10,450 nucleotides of DNA from an uncultured Xanthobacteraceae bacterium. Lineage in GTDB: Bacteria; Pseudomonadota; Alphaproteobacteria; Rhizobiales; Xanthobacteraceae. The position numbers were made by a program, and so were the translations under genes. A model generated the notes under the pieces. That model was not told the DNA's origin. It did no database searches and saw only the letters and a program-made list of their open reading frames with translations. Below are positions 5,643 through 10,450 of the stretch, piece by piece. Within the stretch, counting starts at the first letter, position 1, and each line of letters begins with the position of its first letter. The DNA lies in NCBI GenBank assembly GCA_955652195.1, contig CATPBC010000320.1, positions 1 to 10,450 of the forward strand, read 5' to 3'.

Positions 5643-7478
5643 ATGGCAGAGAACGGAAAGAACGACGGCAGCGCACCGGCTATCAATGGCCGCGCCTATC
5701 CGATCGAAGATCACGCTTACGATGTCGTGGTGATCGGCGCCGGCGGCGCCGGACTGCGGGCGGTGGTCGGCTGCAGCGAAGCCGGCCTGCGCACCGCGTG
5801 CATAACGAAGGTGTTTCCGACCCGCTCCCATACCGTGGCGGCGCAAGGCGGCATCGCCGCCGCGCTCGGCAATATGGGTGAGGACGATTGGCGCTGGCAC
5901 ATGTACGACACCGTGAAGGGATCGGATTGGCTCGGCGATCAGGATGCCATCGAATATATGTGCCGCAACGCGCCGGACGCCGTCTACGAATTGGAGCATT
6001 GGGGTCTGCCGTTTTCGCGCCGTGAAGACGGCAAGATCTATCAGCGCCCGTTCGGCGGCATGACGACCCATTACGGCAAAGGCACCGCGCAGCGCACCTG
6101 CGCCGCCGCCGACCGCACCGGCCACGCCATGCTGCATACGATGTACGGCCAGGCGCTGCGCCATTCGACCGAATTCTTTATCGAATACTTCGCCATCGAT
6201 CTCATTGTCGACGACGAGGGGCGCTGTCGCGGCGTCGTCGCGCTCAATCTTGAGGACGGCTCGATCCATCGCTTCTCCGCGCAGATGACCGTCATCGCCA
6301 CCGGCGGCTATGGCCGCACCTATGCCTCGTGCACCGGTGCGCATACTCAGACTGGCGACGGCAATGCCATGGTGTTGCGGGCCGGCCTGCCGCTCCAAGA
6401 CATGGAATTCGTGCAATTCCATCCCACCGGCGTCTATGGCGCCGGCGTGCTCATCACCGAGGGTGCCCGCGGCGAAGGCGCCTATCTCGTCAATTCAGAG
6501 GGTGAGCGGTTCATGGAGCGCTATGCGCCGTCGGCCAAGGATCTCGCCTCGCGCGATGTGGTATCGCGCGCCATGACCATCGAGATCCGCGAAGGCCGCG
6601 GCGTCGGGCCGAAGAAGGATCACATTTTCCTTCATCTCGACCATCTCGATCCGCAGATCCTGGCCGAGCGCCTGCCCGGTATTACCGAATCGGCGCGGAT
6701 TTTTGCCGGCGTCGATCTGACCCGCGACCCGGTGCCGATCCTGCCGACGGTGCATTACAACATGGGCGGCATCGCCACGAACTATCACGGCGAGGCACTG
6801 ACCAAGAAAAATGGTAATTCGGACACTGTCGTGCCCGGCATGATGGCGCTCGGCGAAGCGGCCTGTGTCTCAGTACACGGCGCCAACCGGTTGGGATCGA
6901 ATTCGCTGATCGATCTCGTGGTGTTCGGACGCGCAGCGGCGCACCGCTGCGCCGAGATCCTCGCGCCGAACGACAAGCATCCAGAACTGCCCAAGGATTC
7001 GGCCGATCGGCCGCTGTCACGGCTCGATAAATTCCGTCATGCCTCGGGTGGTACGCCGACCGCGCAGCTGCGCAACAAGATGCAGCACGTCATGCAGAAT
7101 AATTGCGCCGTATTCCGCACCGGCGAAGTCCTCGAAGAAGGCTCACAGCTCATTCATCAGGTCTTTAATGGTATCGACGATCTGCGGGTATCCGACCGCT
7201 CGCTGATCTGGAATTCCGATCTCGTCGAGACGCTCGAATTCGCCAATCTGATCGAACAGGCCGTCGTCACCATGGATTCGGCGGTCAACCGAACCGAGAG
7301 CCGCGGCGCCCATGCGCGCGAAGATTTTCCCGATCGCGACGATCAAAACTGGATGAAGCACACCTTGTCGTGGCTCGATCTCGCAACCGGCAAAGTCACG
7401 ATCGATTACCGTCCGGTGCACACCTATACGCTCACCAACGACGTAGCCTATATCGAGCCGAAGAAGAGGGTGTACTGA
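5643..7478 (+). CDS. sdhA: Succinate dehydrogenase flavoprotein subunit
   Basis: SdhA oxidises succinate to fumarate on the cytoplasmic face of the inner membrane and passes electrons through covalent FAD to SdhB. The 611-aa length is normal. The dinucleotide-binding motif GAGGAG is at residues 32-37. His63 in [13 protein letters not shown] (58-70) is the histidine that binds FAD covalently. [12 protein letters not shown] (273-284) contains Arg276, equivalent to the catalytic arginine that transfers the proton. HYNMGG (371-376) supplies the substrate-binding histidine. [19 protein letters not shown] (404-422) is the conserved FAD/substrate segment. The C-terminal helical domain ends with [24 protein letters not shown], which is typical. 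The start is 7 bp after sdhD, with a modest AAGAG ribosome-binding site. No defect is visible, so the enzyme should be functional. Confidence 0.98.
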   Translation: MAENGKNDGSAPAINGRAYPIEDHAYDVVVIGAGGAGLRAVVGCSEAGLRTACITKVFPTRSHTVAAQGGIAAALGNMGEDDWRWHMYDTVKGSDWLGDQDAIEYMCRNAPDAVYELEHWGLPFSRREDGKIYQRPFGGMTTHYGKGTAQRTCAAADRTGHAMLHTMYGQALRHSTEFFIEYFAIDLIVDDEGRCRGVVALNLEDGSIHRFSAQMTVIATGGYGRTYASCTGAHTQTGDGNAMVLRAGLPLQDMEFVQFHPTGVYGAGVLITEGARGEGAYLVNSEGERFMERYAPSAKDLASRDVVSRAMTIEIREGRGVGPKKDHIFLHLDHLDPQILAERLPGITESARIFAGVDLTRDPVPILPTVHYNMGGIATNYHGEALTKKNGNSDTVVPGMMALGEAACVSVHGANRLGSNSLIDLVVFGRAAAHRCAEILAPNDKHPELPKDSADRPLSRLDKFRHASGGTPTAQLRNKMQHVMQNNCAVFRTGEVLEEGSQLIHQVFNGIDDLRVSDRSLIWNSDLVETLEFANLIEQAVVTMDSAVNRTESRGAHAREDFPDRDDQNWMKHTLSWLDLATGKVTIDYRPVHTYTLTNDVAYIEPKKRVY

Positions 7479-7520
7479 TCCCCTACCAAACGGGCGTTCA
7501 GCCGAATCATTGAGGTTCTT

Positions 7521-8300
7521 ATGGTTCAATTTACGCTGCCGAAAAACTCCAAGATCACCGAAGGCAAGACCTGGCCGCGTCCGGTGGGCGCAAGATCGCA
7601 GCGCGAATACCGCATCTATCGCTGGAATCCGGAGGACGGGCGCAATCCGCGCGTCGACACCTATTACGTCGATACCGGCGATTGCGGCCCGATGGTGCTT
7701 GATGCGCTGATCTGGATCAAAAACAATGTCGACGCCACGCTGACCTTCCGCCGCTCGTGCCGCGAAGGCATTTGCGGCTCCTGTTCGATGAATATCGACG
7801 GCACCAATACGCTCGCTTGCACCAAGGCGATGAGCGACATCGGCGGTCCGATCCGCATCTATCCGCTGCCGCATTTGCCGGTGGTGAAGGACCTGGTGCC
7901 GGACCTGACCAATTTTTATGCGCAGCACGCTTCGATCCAGCCGTGGCTGCAGACCGTCTCGCCGACGCCGCAGAAGGAATGGAAGCAGAGCCACGAGGAC
8001 CGGCAGAAGCTCGACGGGCTTTATGAATGCATCCTATGCGCCTGCTGCTCGACCGCCTGCCCAAGCTATTGGTGGAATTCCGAACGCTTTCTCGGCCCGG
8101 CGGCACTCCTGCAGGCGCACCGCTTCATTATGGATTCGCGCGACGAGGCGACCGGTCAGCGGCTCGACAATCTCGAAGACCCGTTCCGCCTGTACCGCTG
8201 CCACACCATCATGAACTGCACCAAGGCCTGCCCCAAGCACCTCAATCCGGCAAAAGCGATCGCCGAGATCAAGCGCATGCTGGTCGAGCGGCAGGTGTAG
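7521..8300 (+). CDS. sdhB: Succinate dehydrogenase iron-sulfur subunit
   Basis: SdhB carries electrons from FAD in SdhA to ubiquinone at the SdhCD anchor through three iron-sulfur clusters. The 259-aa product has all expected ligands. The N-terminal ferredoxin-like domain has Cys80, Cys85, Cys88 and Cys100 (CREGICGSC, then C) for the [2Fe-2S] cluster. In the C-terminal domain, [12 protein letters not shown] (170-181) and [12 protein letters not shown] (227-238) provide Cys170, 173, 176 and 237 for [4Fe-4S], and Cys180, 227 and 233 for [3Fe-4S], by comparison with E. coli SdhB. PSYWWN (181-186) includes the conserved tryptophan near the quinone site. The ATG at 7521 has a GAGG ribosome-binding site 5 nt upstream. 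The 42-bp gap after sdhA is the largest inside the operon and shows no terminator. Confidence 0.98.
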   Translation: MVQFTLPKNSKITEGKTWPRPVGARSQREYRIYRWNPEDGRNPRVDTYYVDTGDCGPMVLDALIWIKNNVDATLTFRRSCREGICGSCSMNIDGTNTLACTKAMSDIGGPIRIYPLPHLPVVKDLVPDLTNFYAQHASIQPWLQTVSPTPQKEWKQSHEDRQKLDGLYECILCACCSTACPSYWWNSERFLGPAALLQAHRFIMDSRDEATGQRLDNLEDPFRLYRCHTIMNCTKACPKHLNPAKAIAEIKRMLVERQV

Positions 8301-8445
8301 TGCCAGATCGCCTGCTGGCGCTCGCAGATGAGGTCATCGAGTGAGTGCTGAATGACCGCTAGTGGCCGCTCGCGTCACTTAATGCGCCGCAATGAAATGT
8401 CCGAAGTTCGGGGTAAACCGGAAGTAGCTGGCGCGTGCTCGAAAC
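8301..8445. other. Spacer after sdhB; contains the 3' flank (3' exon side) of the group II intron
   Basis: This short stretch lies between the end of the sdh operon and the predicted intron 3' end. A 5-bp hairpin GCCAG/CTGGC (8302-8306 and 8315-8319) sits directly after the sdhB stop, but it has no T-run and is a weak terminator candidate. CCGAAGTTCGG (8401-8410 region) is a short palindrome. Read on the minus strand from 8445, the sequence is the target DNA downstream of the intron. It shows no recognisable gene. Confidence 0.5.
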
Positions 8446-8451
8446 GTTCGC

Positions 8452-8482
8452 GGTAGGGACGGCCGTCACCGGCCGCCCCCCG
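8452..8482 (-). ncRNA. Group II intron domain VI with bulged branch-point A
   Basis: Directly after domain V the minus strand folds as GGCCG (8474-8470) with CGGCC (8465-8461) around a GTGA loop (8469-8466). The stem extends outward by C8475-G8460, G8476-U8459, G8477-C8458, G8478-C8457, G8479-C8456 and G8480-U8455. An unpaired A at 8454 follows, and pairing resumes with G8481-C8453. This bulged A is the predicted branch point. The ORF's stop codon TGA is in the loop. Confidence 0.82.
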
Positions 8483-9998
8483 CACAGAACCGCGCGAGCG
8501 GAATTCCCGCACGCGGCTCCCACCTTGGGTGTGTGACGGCAAAACGCATTTGCGGCCACGGGTGAAGGGTTATCGGCTGCGGGAGATAGTCGGCGGCGAT
8601 CTTCGCGATCCGCTGCCACGTCGTGCGATCCTTCTGGCTGCGGCGTTGCAGCGTGCGCAGCCATAAGCACGTGACGTGGTGATGGAAGGCGCGCAGTGCC
8701 GGGAAGTTGGTCGGCACGGCGTGGTACGCGAAGAAGCCCCTCATGACCTGCGCCAGCCACCGTCCCTGTTCGGGGATGGGCTGATGCATCCGCCGTCGCA
8801 GCTCCTCCTTGATCTCCGTGAGCTTCGTCCGCATGCGATCACGCCGGGTTCTCCGTTTGAGGAGGAACTTGCCCCGTCGAGATTGACCGCAAATGTGGAT
8901 GAACCCTAAGAACTTGAAGGTCTCCGGTTTTCCGAGCCCGCGCCGAGCGCGTCTGTCCGCCGCATGGCGACCAAATTCGATCAGGCGGGTCTTCTCCGAA
9001 TTGAGCGACAGCGAGAACTCCTGCAAGCGCTCGCGCATCGCATCGTGGAAGCGCCGGGCATCCGCCTCGTGCTCAAAGCCAACGATGATGTCGTCGGCAT
9101 AGCGCACGATGATCATGTCACCCGTGGCCTCGCGCCGTCGCCAGCGTTCGGCCCAAAGGTCGAAGGTGTAGTGCAGGTAGACGTTGGCAAGCAGCGGCGA
9201 GATCACCGAGCCCTGCCCCGTCCCGCTTTCACTGACCGTGACGACCCCGTCCTCCAAGACGCCCGCCTTCAGCCATTTCTGGATCAGGCGGATAACGCGC
9301 CGATCACCGACGCGGTGCTCAACGAACCGGACCAGCTTTTCCTTGCTGACCGAGTCGAAGAAGGACGCTACGTCGGCGTCGAGAATGAAGTTCACTCGCT
9401 TGGTGCCAATCCCGACTGCCAATGCATCCAGCGCATCGTGCTGGCCGCGTTTCGGTCGGAACCCGTAGCTGAAGCCGAGGAAGTCCTCCTCATAGATGGC
9501 ATTCAGCACCGCGACAGTCGCCCGCTGGACGATCTTGTCCTCCAGGGCCGCGACCGCGAGCGGGCGCTGTTTCCCGTCCGCCTTCGGTATGTACGTCCGG
9601 CGTGACGGCAGTGCCCGGTATGCTCCCCGATGAACCCGCTCATGCAGATCAGTGAGGTTTCGGTCAAGGTCTGCTTCGTAGGTCCGCCACGTCAATCCAT
9701 CGACGCCAGGGGCGGCATCGCGTTTGAGCGCGAAGAACGCCATTCCGAGTAGGTCGACGCTGACGTGGTGGAGGAGCGCGGTGAACTTCTCCTTCTTCCT
9801 TTGCCTTGCGGCTTGCCGTACGCGTTCCAGCGCTTGTGACACGCGCTCCCGTCCCTGTGTCCGGTGCGTGCTTTGCTGGCCCGCATTCCCCTTGGCCCCC
9901 ACCCTTGGCTCCACCGACTCCGCCGCCGGTTGCCCGGCTTTGTTCGTCGGCTTCACTGCTACTATGGCGGGGTCAGACTTCTCACGATCGTGCATCAT
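8466..9998 (-). CDS. ltrA: Group II intron-encoded reverse transcriptase/maturase (no HNH endonuclease domain)
   Basis: This 510-aa intron-encoded protein assists splicing of its own intron RNA and copies it into DNA during retrohoming. The RT domain spans about 90-370. It includes PGVDG (97-101), YIPKADGKQRPLAVAALEDKI (136-156 region), SYGFRPKRGQHDAL (177-190), DVASFFD (209-215; Asp209 is the catalytic aspartate of motif RT3), SGTGQGSVISPLLANVYL (258-275) and the catalytic YADD box at 300-303. RT4 reads GTGQGS where many relatives have GTPQGG. FKFLGF (361-366) leads to the thumb/maturase domain X, about 375-490, rich in basic residues. No HNH endonuclease follows. The last residues, EPRAGIPLARFCAGGGR, are encoded by intron domain V, and the TGA stop lies in the domain VI loop. 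ATG at 9998 has a GGAG ribosome-binding site; a second ATG follows at 9995. The N-terminal ~50 residues are low in recognisable motifs. Confidence 0.95.
   Translation of the reverse strand: MMHDREKSDPAIVAVKPTNKAGQPAAESVEPRVGAKGNAGQQSTHRTQGRERVSQALERVRQAARQRKKEKFTALLHHVSVDLLGMAFFALKRDAAPGVDGLTWRTYEADLDRNLTDLHERVHRGAYRALPSRRTYIPKADGKQRPLAVAALEDKIVQRATVAVLNAIYEEDFLGFSYGFRPKRGQHDALDALAVGIGTKRVNFILDADVASFFDSVSKEKLVRFVEHRVGDRRVIRLIQKWLKAGVLEDGVVTVSESGTGQGSVISPLLANVYLHYTFDLWAERWRRREATGDMIIVRYADDIIVGFEHEADARRFHDAMRERLQEFSLSLNSEKTRLIEFGRHAADRRARRGLGKPETFKFLGFIHICGQSRRGKFLLKRRTRRDRMRTKLTEIKEELRRRMHQPIPEQGRWLAQVMRGFFAYHAVPTNFPALRAFHHHVTCLWLRTLQRRSQKDRTTWQRIAKIAADYLPQPITLHPWPQMRFAVTHPRWEPRAGIPLARFCAGGGR
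8487..8519 (-). ncRNA. Group II intron domain V (catalytic hairpin)
   Basis: On the minus strand these 33 nt begin GAGCCGCG and end CGCGGTTC, which pair over 8 bp including a G-U pair. The AGC catalytic triad is at the second to fourth positions. A distal GCGG/CCGC stem carries a small AU-rich loop, and there is a short bulge on the 3' side between the two stems. This is the canonical layout of domain V, the most conserved part of group II introns. It overlaps the end of the maturase ORF. Confidence 0.9.
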
Positions 9999-10366
9999 CG
10001 GCTCCGGCTCCTCGCCTTCCCGATGCGGACCACTGCAGCACGCGTTATGTCACTCTTGGTCGACCGTGAGATCTCCCGGTTCCCGTACAAAGAGCGTCCG
10101 CACATGCCAAGTTCTCCGACCACGCCGGGCCGGACGGGCACTCGCGTTGGCGTGCCTATCCATGTTGCCTTCCGCAACGCGTAAAACGTCGGCGCCCGAG
10201 ATGAGGTCATTTTCGCGGTTCAATAGCTTGGCCTGCGCGCTCCCCTGTCAACGCTTCGCAGACACCCTCTTGGATGCCGACGCATGACTCGGGGTCGATG
10301 TGGTTCGCTAACCTTCATCGTAAGGGACTTGCACCCTCTACTCCTTGCCGGTCTCCCGGCGCACAC
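9999..10366 (-). ncRNA. Group II intron 5' region (domains I to III)
   Basis: The 368 nt between the presumed intron 5' end and the maturase start carry no credible ORF but show structured segments typical of group II domain I. Examples on the minus strand are a GCCGG/CCGGC-like stem just after the 5' end and an AGGG-TGCAAGT-CCCT hairpin (10337-10323). A further stem-loop at about 10194-10174 (CCGACG... CGT..CGG) has a loop and flank containing ACGCG (10182-10178), complementary to the CGCGT at the end of the 5' flank if the intron starts at 10364. That makes it a candidate EBS1. At under 400 nt this 5' part is compact. Exact domain limits cannot be drawn by eye. Confidence 0.7.
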
Positions 10367-10450
10367 GCGATTGACCCAAGTGCGACATGGGCGATCCTAT
10401 TTTGCTGTGATGCACAGACAACGCACCGCTTTCGCTTCTCAGCCTAAGCG
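10367..10450. other. 5' flank (5' exon side) of the group II intron, at window edge
   Basis: This is the target DNA on the 5' side of the intron as read on the minus strand. It ends in ...GGGTCAATCGC(GT) next to the predicted splice site, where the intron-binding sequence should lie. CGCTT (10427-10431) and AAGCG (10446-10450) could pair with a 14-nt loop but run into the window edge. No gene is recognisable in the 84 bases visible. Confidence 0.45.

Larger units (their letters stand above)
8446..10366 (-). mobile_element. Group II intron with reverse transcriptase ORF
   Basis: A self-splicing retroelement of about 1.92 kb lies on the minus strand. Its parts in order are: a structured 5' RNA (domains I-III, about 10366-9999), a reverse transcriptase/maturase ORF in domain IV (9998-8466), domain V (8519-8487) and domain VI (about 8482-8452). 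The 3' end is placed at 8446 because the bulged branch-point A of domain VI is 8454, the end should lie 7-8 nt beyond it, and the sequence there ends in AAC, fitting the AY consensus. The 5' consensus GUGYG is matched twice in overlap, GTGTG from 10366 and GTGCGCC from 10364; a third match, GTGCG from 10426, is less likely. The intron is intergenic, downstream of sdhB and on the opposite strand, so it does not interrupt sdh. All required parts appear intact, so it may be active. Confidence 0.88.

Noticed and set aside
5574..6422. Long minus-strand open frame (282 codons) opposite sdhA
   Set aside because: It lies wholly inside strongly supported sdhD/sdhA coding sequence and its translation shows no family features. 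It is an artefact of GC-rich codon use on the other strand.
7143..7994. Long minus-strand open frame (283 codons) across sdhA and sdhB
   Set aside because: It spans the sdhA-sdhB junction opposite conserved catalytic motifs and has no recognisable domain or ribosome-binding context.
8302..8319. Intrinsic terminator after sdhB
   Set aside because: The stem is only 5 bp and no T-run follows, so I do not call a terminator here.
8964..9605. Plus-strand open frame (213 codons) opposite the intron maturase
   Set aside because: It is antisense to the RT motifs, including YADD, and carries no independent signal.
8466..9998. Reverse transcriptase of a retron, diversity-generating element or anti-phage RT
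   Set aside because: A maturase domain and clear domain V and VI hairpins at its 3' end identify it as a group II intron protein.
8326..10210. Shared 12-mer AGATGAGGTCAT at about 8326 (outside the intron) and about 10199 (inside it), considered as a target-site duplication
   Set aside because: One copy is inside the intron, not at its edge, group II introns do not make target duplications, and the sequence is partly self-complementary. Chance is the simplest explanation.

Overview
The window looks like a chromosomal segment of an alphaproteobacterium, most likely a member of Hyphomicrobiales (Rhizobiales). The base composition is GC-rich and the gene content fits: an alphaproteobacterial-type sdhCDAB operon, a mesaconyl-CoA hydratase of the ethylmalonyl-CoA pathway, and a GC-rich group II intron. 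This placement is inferred from gene families and is not based on a database search.

Left part (1-2366, minus strand): reading leftwards, a four-helix b-type cytochrome is followed 10 bp later by a short molybdopterin oxidoreductase of the sulfite oxidase/MsrP superfamily with a twin-arginine signal and a lipobox. Together they look like a membrane electron-transfer pair. After a 137-bp gap comes leuB (3-isopropylmalate dehydrogenase), which runs off the left edge. The leuB leader has an in-frame upstream ATG and a hairpin followed by seven T.

Middle (2617-4605): a double-hotdog mesaconyl-CoA hydratase (plus strand) is convergent with a LysR-type regulator (minus strand). Between them sits a 15-bp perfect hairpin built from a 7-bp tandem repeat. 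The LysR gene is divergent from the sdh operon.

Right-centre (4824-8300, plus strand): a complete sdhC-sdhD-sdhA-sdhB operon encodes succinate dehydrogenase (complex II). The heme, quinone, FAD and iron-sulfur ligands expected of the family are visible. Metabolically, mesaconyl-CoA hydratase feeds the route beta-methylmalyl-CoA to propionyl-CoA to succinyl-CoA, so succinate made from C2 units can enter the TCA cycle through the adjacent SDH.

Right end (about 8446-10366, minus strand): a near-complete to complete group II intron lies between sdhB and the right edge. It encodes a reverse transcriptase/maturase without an HNH endonuclease domain. Domain V is read as the last codons of the protein, and the stop codon falls in the domain VI loop. 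The 3' end can be placed well; the 5' end is ambiguous by a few bases.

I found no convincing previously undescribed system. The points most worth a second look are the intron's ORF/ribozyme overlap and target site, the Tat-lipoprotein molybdoenzyme/cytochrome pair, the leuB leader, and several structured intergenic elements.
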